Assembly: GCA_903943975.1 (NCBI GenBank)
Contig: CAJAQB010000001.1
Coordinates: 1-64,000, forward strand
From: Synechococcus lacustris
GTDB taxonomy: Bacteria > Cyanobacteriota > Cyanobacteriia > PCC-6307 > Cyanobiaceae
Direction: 5' to 3'
DNA length: 64,000 nucleotides
Below are positions 16,890 through 24,740 of this stretch, in pieces. How positions within the stretch are numbered: position 1 is the stretch's first letter; each line of letters starts with the position of its first letter. A program made the translations under genes and the position numbers. The notes beneath the pieces are model-generated. The model made no database searches and had not been told where the DNA came from. It saw only the letters and a list, made by a program, of their open reading frames with translations.

Positions 16890-16976
16890 GCTTCGTTGAT
16901 TTGGTGCTGCAAGTTTAGTTGTCTGATCTTTGCTGTCTCGATCCTCGACCTAGAATGCCAGATATTGTCATAAAAA

Positions 16977-17382
16977 TTGATTTTTTGCAACCACAAGATC
17001 AGCGCAGCGGGCATCCTGGATTCGACCTTCTCCTTCGGGATTACCGATTCAACGATCACGGCTAAGGACTTCAACACTGCCCAAATCAGTGCCACCAGCA
17101 CCGGTGGTGATGCTTGGAGCAAACTCCAGTCCTCTTCTACTGGCATTGCTGACCTGACTGGTACCCATTCCATTACTGATTCCGGCTCAATCACTGCCAT
17201 TGCATCAGATCAAGGCTTTGCCCATTCAGCAACGGTCTCTGGCTCCTCCACTGCCTTTGCTACGCAAGAAGCAATTGGTATGAGTGGGTATGAGTGGGTA
17301 TGAGGTTTATAACCACTCTGATCTGACACTGAGTGCTCAGGCAATGGTGACCTCTGAGGCAAATAGTTCTGCTGTGAGCTGA
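16977..17382 (+). pseudogene. Ser/Thr-rich protein gene frameshifted at a 10-bp tandem repeat
   Basis: The ORF at 16977-17303 reads a Ser/Thr/Ala-rich, beta-like sequence (GIADLTGTHSITDSGSITAI) and stops just after MSGYEWV. The stop is created by a tandem 10-bp repeat. If one unit is removed, the frame continues cleanly as GMSGYEVYNHSDLTLSAQAM and VTSEANSSAVS to TGA at 17380-17382. Similar composition across the junction supports this being one gene. No start with a good ribosome site or named domain is visible; it may be the tail of a larger secreted protein. Either a frameshifted relic or a slippage-switched gene. Confidence 0.45.
17277..17304 (+). repeat. 10-bp tandem repeat, 2.8 copies
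   Basis: GGTATGAGTG occurs twice in a row, followed by GGTATGAG. Ten is not a multiple of three, so gain or loss of one unit changes the reading frame of the gene around it. Confidence 0.9.
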
Positions 17383-17477
17383 CTAATCAGTACCTAAATA
17401 CTGATCTGGTCCATCAATCCCCCAGGTGGCTCAAATGGAGAGCTCTCATCTTTCCAGGCAGAGCGGCTTTCGGTCAT

Positions 17478-17777
17478 TCATTCCTGTGCTGGCTCACAGA
17501 AGGTGCTCTCAAGGTCGCGGGCCCCATGCAGAACCCGCACGATCTGAATTCCACCGGAAACAGTGACATAGAAGATGACGTAACGCCCCACAGGAAAACT
17601 GCGCAGACCATCGGCCAGTTCGTCCCGTCGTCGCCCGATGCCGGGCTGGTGCGCCAGCACCTGGAACTTCTGGTCGATCAAATCAATGAATGCATCGGCG
17701 TGGGCGTCGCTGTCATCGGCGATGAACTCCCAGATTTCAGCTAGATCAGCCTTGGCGCGAGGTTGGAGAACAATCAC
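17478..17777 (-). CDS. parE: ParE/RelE-family toxin
   Basis: A 99-residue toxin of the ParE branch: MIVLQPRAKADLAEIWEFIA near the N-terminus, PGIGRRRDELADGLRSFPVG in the middle, and YVIFYVTVSGGIQIVRVLHG at the end are the family pattern. ParE proteins inhibit DNA gyrase. It starts 9 bp after the parD stop, so the pair is co-transcribed. Both genes are full length. Confidence 0.88.
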   Translation of the reverse strand: MIVLQPRAKADLAEIWEFIADDSDAHADAFIDLIDQKFQVLAHQPGIGRRRDELADGLRSFPVGRYVIFYVTVSGGIQIVRVLHGARDLESTFCEPAQE

Positions 17778-17786
17778 CTGGTTGGT

Positions 17787-18062
17787 TCAAGCGCCCTGGG
17801 GAGCAGAGCGGCGAGACGCCTTGCGCTTGCGTCCGTCCTGTTTGATCTCGTCCGCATTCCAAGGGGTCGGCTCCCCGCTGTTGAGGCCTTCGTGGATGTC
17901 GAGGCGCAGTTGCTGGAGCTTGAGAGAGACCATCTGGTCTTGCTGATCCATGAGCCTGAGGGCTTCGCGGACCACCTCGCTGGCGGAGGTGTAAAGGCCA
18001 GAGGCGACCTTGGCCTTCACCATGGCTTCGAGCTGAGGCGAGAGGCTGACATTCATGGTCAT
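17787..18062 (-). CDS. parD: ParD-family antitoxin
   Basis: A ribbon-helix-helix antitoxin of about 91 residues from the ATG at 18062 (the ORF track starts 17 codons earlier at 18113 without support; ATG at 18056 also fits). MNVSLSPQLEAMVKAKVASG then LYTSASEVVREALRLMD is the ParD DNA-binding domain, and the charged C-terminal tail is the toxin-wrapping part. It precedes parE and probably represses its own promoter. Confidence 0.87.
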   Translation of the reverse strand: MTMNVSLSPQLEAMVKAKVASGLYTSASEVVREALRLMDQQDQMVSLKLQQLRLDIHEGLNSGEPTPWNADEIKQDGRKRKASRRSAPQGA

Positions 18063-18113
18063 AACGACCTCCACGGACCACTGCCAAGATTTCGAGCCTA
18101 CGGATCCTGGCAA

Positions 18114-18870
18114 GCAATGTCAATTTTTGCCATCAGCGCTCCACCGCTGGGCCCGCTACAAATTAGGCCTCTCGTTGGGGAACAACGCCACCAGCTGCGG
18201 ATCGATGCAACCCCTGGTGGCACCCAGGGGGCATGGTGGAGTTACCCCGATTTGGCAGACAGTCGTGCCGCTAGGGGTGGTGGATCGTCTCAAGCATGGC
18301 CGCCAGGGCAAGCTTGATCCGTTCATCCCGGTGGCCGACAGAAGCCAACATCACCGCTGAGCGGGGGCTGGCAGGTGGGACGCAGTGGCACGAATATGTT
18401 TGACGACAATTAGGTAGGCGGGTAGCGCCAACTAGATAGGCGGGTCTCAGGACGCGACAACAGGGCTCCGATCACGGTCTGGAGCCTGTGATGCCCGCCC
18501 CTCTGTTGTTGCGGATCAAGGAGCGCTACATGGCAAAACGAACCGATGGGCGGAGCCATCGGTGTTGGCCGCGCAATCCAGGCAATGGCAAGCAGGGCAC
18601 AGTGCAGGTTTTGGGCCTCGATGACCTGCCAGAGCTACTGGAGTCGATCAAGAATCGTGTTATGGATTCCACAGCATCCAGTAAGCCCAGAGCCCAGGGC
18701 TAAAAGTCGGTATTGACCCTCTGCCAGCAGGGCTTGAGTGCCCCACCGATCAAACGAATCGACACTGGCATCGCAGTGCTAGGGGGTAGACCACTGGAAA
18801 GTGATCCGGTACGGACTCGCTGATGCGACGCAAGCACTCACCGCTGCGTCACTGTTGTCGAGGGCCTAGC
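18114..18870. other. 757-bp gene-poor stretch with a possible IS end
   Basis: No convincing gene. ORF 18488-18703 (71 residues, containing VQVLGLDDLPELLESIKNR) and a scrap reading IDATPGGTQGAWWSYPDLAD may be decayed coding pieces that I cannot identify. At 18405-18455 two tandem units, ACAATTAGGTAGGCGGGT and CCAACTAGATAGGCGGGT, about 22 bp apart, resemble the repeated ends of IS21-type elements and the motif that closes the 250-bp direct repeats. Confidence 0.4.
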
Positions 18871-19743
18871 TCACTCGCCCAGGGCTTCCGCCACTGCCCG
18901 CTGGAAGACCTCCTCCTCAGGGCTGAGGCCTGTCCAGCGCTGGAAGATCTGCATGGCAAGCTGCACCAGCATTTCAACCCCATCCACGATCGGGCAGCCC
19001 CGCTCCAACGCCGTAGACAGGAAGGGTGTAATCCGCGGGTTGGTGATCACATCCACCACCACACAGGCCGGATCTACCGTCTCCCAGCGAACGGGCACTG
19101 GTTCTAGCTCCGGTGCGCAACCCAGGTGGGTGGCATTCATTAGCAGCGTGGTGCCCTCAGGTACCAGCACCTCCCCCTGCCATGGTTGCCACAACGCCGG
19201 CACACCGGAAGCACGCGTCACTGTGGCCGCCACCTCCTCGCCCTGTTCCTGGCGGCGCGTAACAAGGGTGAGATGGGCAGCGCCGGCCCAGGCCATCTCA
19301 ACCGCCATCGCCCTGCCGGCTCCGCCGGCCCCCAACATCACGACCCGCTGACCAGCCAGCGGCGCCACCTTTTCGATCGCCTTCACTACGCCCTTACCGT
19401 CGTTGTTATGGCCGATCAGGCGGCCCTGGTCGATGGTGAGGTAGTTAGCGGCACCGATGGCACGCACGTCATCGTCTATCTCATCAAGCAGTGACATCGC
19501 CGCGACCTTGTAGGGCACTGTGATCGCCATGCCGCGATAACCCAGGGGCGCTAGGGCCTTTACTGCCAGGGCCAAATCCGCCTCGCTGGCGATGTCGTTC
19601 TTCCAAAACTGCCAGGGCAGTCCGTAGTGGGCATACACGGCATCGAACATGCGGTCAATCGGGTTCTCGGCCACGGGATGACCAAGCATCCCGGTCATTT
19701 GCTTCTGGGGAGGGATCAAAGCAGGGTCCAATACGTCTACCAA
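18871..19743 (-). CDS. Shikimate-dehydrogenase-like protein, paralogue 1
   Basis: A 290-residue AroE-family NADP-dependent oxidoreductase. The Rossmann segment VVMLGAGGAGRAMAVEMAWAG, the catalytic lysine in AITVPYKVAA and the aspartate in IGHNNDGKGVVKAIE are present. The usual substrate-binding motif HSxSPxxHN at the N-terminus is replaced by GHPVAENPIDRMFDAVYAHY. The C-terminal VDGVEMLVQLAMQIFQRWTG is standard for AroE. Both the canonical cyanobacterial aroE and related quinate or other polyol dehydrogenases are possible, and the changed motif argues for a different substrate. A second copy with the same unusual motif lies in opposite orientation at 22958. Confidence 0.85.
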   Translation of the reverse strand: MVDVLDPALIPPQKQMTGMLGHPVAENPIDRMFDAVYAHYGLPWQFWKNDIASEADLALAVKALAPLGYRGMAITVPYKVAAMSLLDEIDDDVRAIGAANYLTIDQGRLIGHNNDGKGVVKAIEKVAPLAGQRVVMLGAGGAGRAMAVEMAWAGAAHLTLVTRRQEQGEEVAATVTRASGVPALWQPWQGEVLVPEGTTLLMNATHLGCAPELEPVPVRWETVDPACVVVDVITNPRITPFLSTALERGCPIVDGVEMLVQLAMQIFQRWTGLSPEEEVFQRAVAEALGE

Positions 19744-19929
19744 CCACTCTGCACGAAGTACGCATCTGGAAACCCATCACCCGGCTAGCGAAGTAGTTGT
19801 TCATATCGCAAGGGAACATCTTTTTGCCGGCCTTGAGGGCCATCGAGAAGAGCCAAACAGTTTCCGGGCAACCCGTAACCATGCCGCTAGCATTGATAAC
19901 AATGCAAGCGCGCCAGGAGTCTTGGTCCG

Positions 19930-20184
19930 ATGGCTTCCCTGACCGTCCGCAACCTCGATGACAACCTCAAATCCCGGCTCCGGCTCCAGGCCGCTCGCCA
20001 TGGCCGCTCGATGGAGGAAGAGGTACGGGTGATCCTGAGGGAGGCCATTGAGCCTCAGGCTTCGAGCGTGGCCGGCGCCATTGGTTTAGGCAGCCGCATT
20101 CGCGCCCACTTCGCTGACCTAGGCGGTGTGGAGCTTGATCTGATGCAGCGGACCTCTAGCCCCGAACCGGCGGCTTTCAGTTGA
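19930..20184 (+). CDS. FitA/Arc-type antitoxin (orphan)
   Basis: An 84-residue ribbon-helix-helix protein: MASLTVRNLDDNLKSRLRLQ followed by AARHGRSMEEEVRVILREAI is the FitA signature. FitA-type antitoxins bind DNA and neutralise a VapC/FitB PIN toxin. The toxin gene begins 9 bp later but is broken, so the antitoxin appears to persist alone. It might still cross-neutralise other PIN toxins or regulate; that is inference. Confidence 0.82.
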   Translation: MASLTVRNLDDNLKSRLRLQAARHGRSMEEEVRVILREAIEPQASSVAGAIGLGSRIRAHFADLGGVELDLMQRTSSPEPAAFS

Positions 20185-20193
20185 GCAGCGGCC

Positions 20194-20427
20194 ATGGTCC
20201 TGCTTGACACCAACGTGCTCTCCGAGCTGATGCGCCCTGATCCCCACCCCGCAGTGCTCCTGTGGAGCGATCAGCTCGATCCATGGCCTGGCCCGCCTAC
20301 CGGCAGGTCGGCGTCGCCAAAGCCTTGAGGAGCGCTGGGAGCAATTGGCGCCAGCCTGGCCACCCGCAATACAGCCGACTTTGCAGATGTGGGCCTCTCT
20401 CTGATTAATCCCTGGGTAACACCATGA
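20194..20427 (+). pseudogene. VapC/FitB PIN toxin with centre deleted
   Basis: Starts correctly as MVLLDTNVLSELMRPDPHPA, with the first catalytic aspartate, and ends correctly as GASLATRNTADFADVGLSLI NPW, with the second acidic cluster. The two parts are in the same frame, separated by a TGA at about 20326. Roughly 60-80 residues of the middle of a normal 135-140 residue toxin are gone. The gene follows its antitoxin and cannot make a complete nuclease. Confidence 0.75.
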
Positions 20428-20765
20428 CCACCACCCCCGTTGCCATTCGCATCCACGAAAGCCTTGATTTGGCCTTTGCCAGCAAACGCCTGGTGTTTTG
20501 TTACGACGCCGCAGGTGAATGGGCTGATGTTTTCGATAGCTATGCCGGCAAGGATTTGCAGAAACTACGAGTGGAAGGCAATGAGTTTGCCAGCAAGGTG
20601 CTGATCTCCGGGACCGTACGGCCACTAAACCTTGAAACCAGAATAGCGGTGATCACATCGTTTACTTCCCCTAGCAAGGGCCTCCAGGATCAGCGCCGGC
20701 AGATCAGGGCGATCAGCTGGTGGCAGGAAGAGACCGGTGTCAACTACTTAGGGGGCCGCGCTTGA
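20424..20765 (+). pseudogene. pglZ: BREX PglZ N-terminal scrap
   Basis: The first 60 residues, including ESLDLAFASKRLVFCYDAAG and LQKLRVEGNEFASKVLI, match the opening of the BREX phosphatase-like protein PglZ (FxxxRIVFWYDxxxEF...V...NEFxxK). After that the sequence does not follow the family and stops after 113 residues, where PglZ has 800 or more. The end, TGVNYLGGRA, coincides with the repeated junction motif. This is a relic of a BREX or related phage-exclusion locus, consistent with the PglX-like tail at 11328. Confidence 0.6.
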
Positions 20766-20936
20766 TTTGTGGACAGTTGGCGGGTAATTGACGCCTGGTC
20801 AGGACGCTGAGCGCAGTGCCCGCTTGCGGCCATAGCTCTCGCCACTTATTTGAACGCTGGTGCTGTGGTCCACCAGGTCAAACAGCACCGAAGTATCGGC
20901 CTGGCATAGGCAAAAGGCGCGGCGCAGACTATCGCT

Positions 20937-21123
20937 ATGCCTAGGGCCACAGCCAAGTCGATGGCCGAAATCCTGGACCTCACGGGCGAACGCAAAAAGG
21001 GGCCCGCCATCCGCCGCCTGATGGGCCCAGCGGTTCTTGAGCAGTGAGTGGGGCGTAGCGCTGGAGACCTACGAGGCCGACCAGGAGCGCGGGCGCCAGC
21101 GGGACCAGGAGCTCGCCCCATGA
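20937..21123 (+). pseudogene. Broken antitoxin of a VapC pair
   Basis: Begins MPRATAKSMAEILDLTGERK KGPAIRRLM and ends, in a different frame, EWGVALETYEADQERGRQRD QELAP with its TGA overlapping the following ATG. The pieces look like the two ends of one small antitoxin gene with a deletion that also shifts the frame. The DNA-binding half appears first and the toxin-binding tail last. Family not identified with certainty. Confidence 0.5.
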
Positions 21124-21317
21124 CCCTGCTGCTCGATACCAGCCTCTGGATCGACTTCACCCGCGCCCGCAGCCCTGCGCACTTAAAGCAGTTCATCGCA
21201 CCCTTCGTGCTGGATCCCAAGGCCCACCTGGCCGAACCGGTGCGCTTCGATGCCGACTTCGAGGCCATCGCCTCGGTGAGTGAGCTGCGCCTACAGCGGC
21301 TGGAACGCCCTGCCTGA
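21121..21317 (+). pseudogene. Second VapC PIN toxin with centre deleted
   Basis: MTLLLDTSLWIDFTRARSPA carries the first catalytic aspartate and leads into HLAEPVRF. The following DADFEAIASVSELRLQRLER is the C-terminal end of a VapC. About 70 residues between them are absent but the frame is kept, leaving 65 codons instead of about 135. Its ATG overlaps the antitoxin stop (ATGA), the original operon arrangement. Same kind of damage as the PIN gene at 20194. Confidence 0.65.
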
Positions 21318-21427
21318 CCCCATGCCCTCAGCCAGCAGGCAACGGTGATGGGGTGGCTTGCGAGAGCTTGCGGCGACGGCGTTGAGATGATCGGAATGAC
21401 GCCGGCTGGTTCCGCGAGGATCGATCC

Positions 21428-22129
21428 ATGAATCCTGCCGCTCCTTCCGCGCCACGGTTGATCGATGGACCTGATGCTGCGCCAGCCACCGTGCTGCTGG
21501 CCCATGGGGCCGGGGCACCGATGGACAGCCCGTTCATGGCGGCCATCGCCAGCGGACTGGCCGAGATGGGCTGGCGGGTGGTGCGCTTTGAGTTTGCGTA
21601 TATGGCCCGGATGCGCGAAACGGGTCGCCGCCAGGGGCCCGATCGGATGCCCGTTCTGCAGGAGGTGTTCCGTCAGCAGGTGCGGCTCGAGAAGACGCAG
21701 CAACCGGGCCGGCCGGTGTTCATCGGTGGCAAGTCGATGGGCGGCCGCGTGGCCAGCCTTTTGGTTGATGAACTGGCCGCCAGCGATGGGGTGCGCGGTT
21801 GTCTGTGCCTGGGCTATCCGTTCCACCCGCCTGGCAAGCCGCTTCAGCTGCGCACCGAGCACCTGGCCGGACTGCAGACTCCAACCCTGATCCTGCAGGG
21901 GGAGCGGGACAGCTTTGGCCGCCGCGAGGAGGTGGATACCTACAGCCTCTCGCCGCAGCTGCAGCTGCGCTGGATCCCCAGCGGGGACCACAGCTTCAAG
22001 CCCACCCGCAGCTCCGGCCTGAGCGAGGCGGAGAACTGGGCCACGGCAGTGGCTTTGGGTGATCAGTTCCTGCGGGAGCTTGCTCAGGCCGGGATCGAGC
22101 TCGATACCAATGTCCTGGGGGCAAGCTGA
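21428..22129 (+). CDS. Alpha/beta hydrolase, KANSL3/Tex30-like
   Basis: A 233-residue serine hydrolase fold protein. TVLLAHGAGAPMDSPFMAAI provides the oxyanion region, IGGKSMGGRVAS holds the nucleophile serine near residue 105, LQGERDSFG the acidic residue, and IPSGDHSFKP the catalytic histidine. These match the bacterial members of the KANSL3/Tex30 (dienelactone-hydrolase-like) family. Substrate unknown; the family is widespread and often single-copy. It is full length and has the high-GC codon use of the host genes, unlike the relics on either side. Confidence 0.82.
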   Translation: MNPAAPSAPRLIDGPDAAPATVLLAHGAGAPMDSPFMAAIASGLAEMGWRVVRFEFAYMARMRETGRRQGPDRMPVLQEVFRQQVRLEKTQQPGRPVFIGGKSMGGRVASLLVDELAASDGVRGCLCLGYPFHPPGKPLQLRTEHLAGLQTPTLILQGERDSFGRREEVDTYSLSPQLQLRWIPSGDHSFKPTRSSGLSEAENWATAVALGDQFLRELAQAGIELDTNVLGAS

Positions 22130-22153
22130 TCCTGAGTGCTAACAGCTTATAAA

Positions 22154-22501
22154 CTAGGTTTGGTCCCTGTCTCGGTAGCCCAACACCTGTAGATCACCAC
22201 TACTCCAACTGGCCAGCTTGATCAGTTCACTCACCACATAGCTCTCCAGCAGTGGCCCAAAGCGGGAGCGATCGCGCTGCAGGTTGACCGTGGTGCAGCC
22301 AAGCAGATTGGCGAGCAAACCGGAATCAAGGAACTGCAACTTGGGGGTTTTCACAATTCTGGAGAGACGGTTACTCCACCAGGGCTGGATGCGACGCAGC
22401 AGAAACAACTGTTCAAACACCCCCAGATATTTCGCTGCAGTTTTGTTATCCAGCCCCACCTGGCCGGCTAATTGGTTCACATTAGTGAGTTGGCCCGCCA
22501 T
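22154..22501 (-). pseudogene. AAA ATPase with DUF4143, middle fragment
   Basis: NVNQLAGQVGLDNKTAAKYL, GVFEQLFLLRRIQPWWSNRL and LQFLDSGLLANLLG are the winged-helix and DUF4143 part of the AAA_14 ATPase family. ESYVVSELIKLASWSSGDLQ followed by YRDRDQT shows the start of the nuclease-like end, which then stops early. The Walker ATPase domain that should precede it (200 residues) is absent. A fragment of a gene normally of 380-420 codons. Confidence 0.7.
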
Positions 22502-22957
22502 CGACTAGGGCTTCCCTAAGCAACGGGGTGAGGCGCCGCTCCAGCAGAGACTCGAATGGCATGACAACTACAGCGGCCAGATTGGAATGGGAGGCCGGCA
22601 TGAATGGATTTCAATAACACCAGTCGCCTTAAATCGCCCCCCAAGGTTTCCACCGTCAACCGCAAACTGCAGAACAGGAGCCTGCTCATCGGTCTGGTGG
22701 AGTCGGTGGTGCACGACTGCGGGATCGCCTGAACCCCTACCGGAGCCGGGCCCGTCTGCAGCCCAAGAACTTGTTGTCAGCTGAAATCCAGTAATTTGTA
22801 TCTTATCAAGATGCGCTAGTAAATAATTGATAACACCCCATCACAAATCCGATAAATCTCTACCCCTTGCCATTTCTTGAAGAGAAATGACTAGCGTGCC
22901 AACTTAACGGGGGATCCTGGGCAGTTGTAAGTTGATCCCAGCTACCGCCCCTAGGCC
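22502..22957. other. Intergenic with the upstream region of aroE paralogue 2
   Basis: Mostly without coding support; a 42-codon frame starting MDFNNTSRLKSPPK at about 22605 is unidentified. The last 160 bp are AT-rich compared with the surroundings and probably carry the promoter of the downstream gene. No clear terminator was found. Confidence 0.35.
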
Positions 22958-23806
22958 ATGATTCCCTCCCAGAAACAGATGACCGGGATGCTGGGCCATC
23001 CGGTGGCAGAGAACCCGATCGACCAGATGTTTGATGCGGTCTATGCCCATTACGGCCTCAACTGGCAGTTCTGGAAAAACGATGTGCTTTCCAGCGAGCT
23101 GTTGCGACCAGCTGTAGCGGGCCTGGTGCCCTTGGGGTATAGCGGCATGTGCATCACCGTTCCCTACAAGGTGGATGTGCTGCCGCTGCTGGATGCGGTG
23201 GATGCTGATGTGAAAGCTATTGGTGCAGCCAACTACCTCACGATCGAAAACGGCCGCATGATCGGCCATAACAACGACGGCAAGGGGGTGGTGAAAGCGA
23301 TCGAGAAGCAACGCAGTCTCAAGGGCCAAAAGGTGGTAATGCTGGGGGCCGGAGGCGCTGGCCGGGCCATGGCCGTGGAGCTCGCCTGGGCCGGTGCCGC
23401 CCAGCTCACGCTCGTCACCCGCCGGGAGGAACAAGGCCGGGAGGTGGCAGAACGGGTAACCGCAGCTTCCGGCGTACCTGCAACATGGCAGGCCTGGAAT
23501 TCACCGGTGTTGGTGCCTGCGGGCACCACCCTCCTAATGAATGCCACCCACCTGGGCTGCGCCCCAGAGTTGGAGCCTGTGCCAGTGGACTGGAGCAGCA
23601 TTGAACCAGGCTGTTTGGCGGTGGATGTAATCACCAATCCGCGATATACACCATTTCTGCTCAAGGCCCGCGAGCACGGTTGTGCCGTGGTGGATGGCGT
23701 GGAAATGCTGGTGCAGCTAGCAATGCAAATCTTTTCCACCTGGACAGGAATCACTCCAGACGAAGCAGTATTTCAACGGGCCGTATCCACTGCCCTAGGT
23801 GAATAA
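22958..23806 (+). CDS. Shikimate-dehydrogenase-like protein, paralogue 2
   Basis: A 282-residue AroE-family protein closely similar to the one at 18871 but on the opposite strand. It keeps the Rossmann glycines (VVMLGAGGAGRAMAVELAWA), lysine in CITVPYKVDV and aspartate in NNDGKGVVKAIE, and shares the atypical GHPVAENPIDQMFDAVYAHY in place of the shikimate-clamping serines. Its sequence starts at the MIPSQKQMTG block, suggesting that the longer N-terminus of paralogue 1 may be over-called. Two such copies 3.2 kb apart point to a local inverted duplication that has since diverged, with rearranged material between. Confidence 0.85.
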   Translation: MIPSQKQMTGMLGHPVAENPIDQMFDAVYAHYGLNWQFWKNDVLSSELLRPAVAGLVPLGYSGMCITVPYKVDVLPLLDAVDADVKAIGAANYLTIENGRMIGHNNDGKGVVKAIEKQRSLKGQKVVMLGAGGAGRAMAVELAWAGAAQLTLVTRREEQGREVAERVTAASGVPATWQAWNSPVLVPAGTTLLMNATHLGCAPELEPVPVDWSSIEPGCLAVDVITNPRYTPFLLKAREHGCAVVDGVEMLVQLAMQIFSTWTGITPDEAVFQRAVSTALGE

Positions 23807-23876
23807 CAGCTAATTTGTTAACTTTTCTAGTGCCGGTCAAGGTGCTTACCTCAATCGTAGGCACCCCCAACAATCT

Positions 23877-24650
23877 CTAAAAGTGATCCTTACGGCGGCG
23901 AATTTCCGCCAGCACCGCCGCCGGTTCGCGTTCGCCCGTAACCGCCTGTAGGGCGGGCTCCCCCCAGCGCAAAAAGGGGTTGGTGGCCAGCTCTAAATCA
24001 ATGCGGGAGGGCACCGTTGGCTCCCCGGCCGCCCGTAGGGCTTGCACCTGCTGCCAGCGCTGTTGCAACGCCGGATTAGCTGCGTCTTGGGTGAGGGCAA
24101 AACGCAGATTTGCCTCGGTGTATTCATGGGCGCACCACACCCTTGTGTCGCCAGGCAGGGCCGCCAATTGCTGCAGGGAAGCCAGCATCTGCGCCGCAGT
24201 GCCCTCAAACAGGCGGCCACAGCCGCCGGCAAACAGGGTGTCGCCACAGAACAGCTCTGGCCCCTGCCCCTGGGCCGCCGGCAGGTAAAAGGCGATGTGG
24301 GCCCGGGTGTGGCCCGGCACCGCTAAAACCTGCAGCGGCCGACCAAACAAATCCAACTGATCGCCAGCGGCCAAACCACGGGTTTGGAAAGGAATCCGCT
24401 GTTTATCGGCGGCGGCGGCCCACACCTGGGCCTGGGGCCAGCGGCACAGCAAATCCGGCGTACCGCCGATGTGGTCGCTGTGGTGATGGGTGTGTAAAAC
24501 CAGCGCTAATTCCAAGCCCCGCTGCTCTAGCAGCGCCTGCACCGGGGCCGCCACGGCTGGGTCCACCACCGCCGCCTGGCCCCGGTCGGGATCCGCCAGC
24601 ACGAACACATAGTTGTCGTTCAGCACCGGCAAACGCAGGATCTCCAGCAC
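23877..24650 (-). CDS. gloB: Hydroxyacylglutathione hydrolase (glyoxalase II)
   Basis: A metallo-beta-lactamase-fold hydrolase that splits S-lactoylglutathione to lactate and glutathione in methylglyoxal detoxification. The metal-binding motif HTHHHSDHIGG, the later VPGHTRAHIAF, FCGDTLFAGGCGRLFEGT and CAHEYTEANLRFA are all standard. I prefer the GTG at 24650 (257 residues, with GGAGAG upstream) because the protein should begin VLEILRLPVLNDNYVF; the ORF track's longer start at 24725 adds an unconserved leader that reaches into the hisG promoter region. Divergent from hisG. Confidence 0.9.
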   Translation of the reverse strand: MLEILRLPVLNDNYVFVLADPDRGQAAVVDPAVAAPVQALLEQRGLELALVLHTHHHSDHIGGTPDLLCRWPQAQVWAAAADKQRIPFQTRGLAAGDQLDLFGRPLQVLAVPGHTRAHIAFYLPAAQGQGPELFCGDTLFAGGCGRLFEGTAAQMLASLQQLAALPGDTRVWCAHEYTEANLRFALTQDAANPALQQRWQQVQALRAAGEPTVPSRIDLELATNPFLRWGEPALQAVTGEREPAAVLAEIRRRKDHF

Positions 24651-24740
24651 CGGCTCTCCACCACTGGGGCCAGTGTGGCGCTGAAAACCGCCAGCTGGGG
24701 GCAGGGTCCTCGTTAAAGTCCGCATCTGGTGTGGCTGGCC

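Noticed and set aside
18488-18703. 71-residue ORF in the gene-poor stretch
   Set aside because: No family and no neighbours that support it; at best a decayed piece.
20846-21991. 381-residue minus-strand ORF
   Set aside because: Antisense to the alpha/beta hydrolase and the broken VapC pair; sequence is His/Pro/Arg-rich filler typical of GC-rich shadows.
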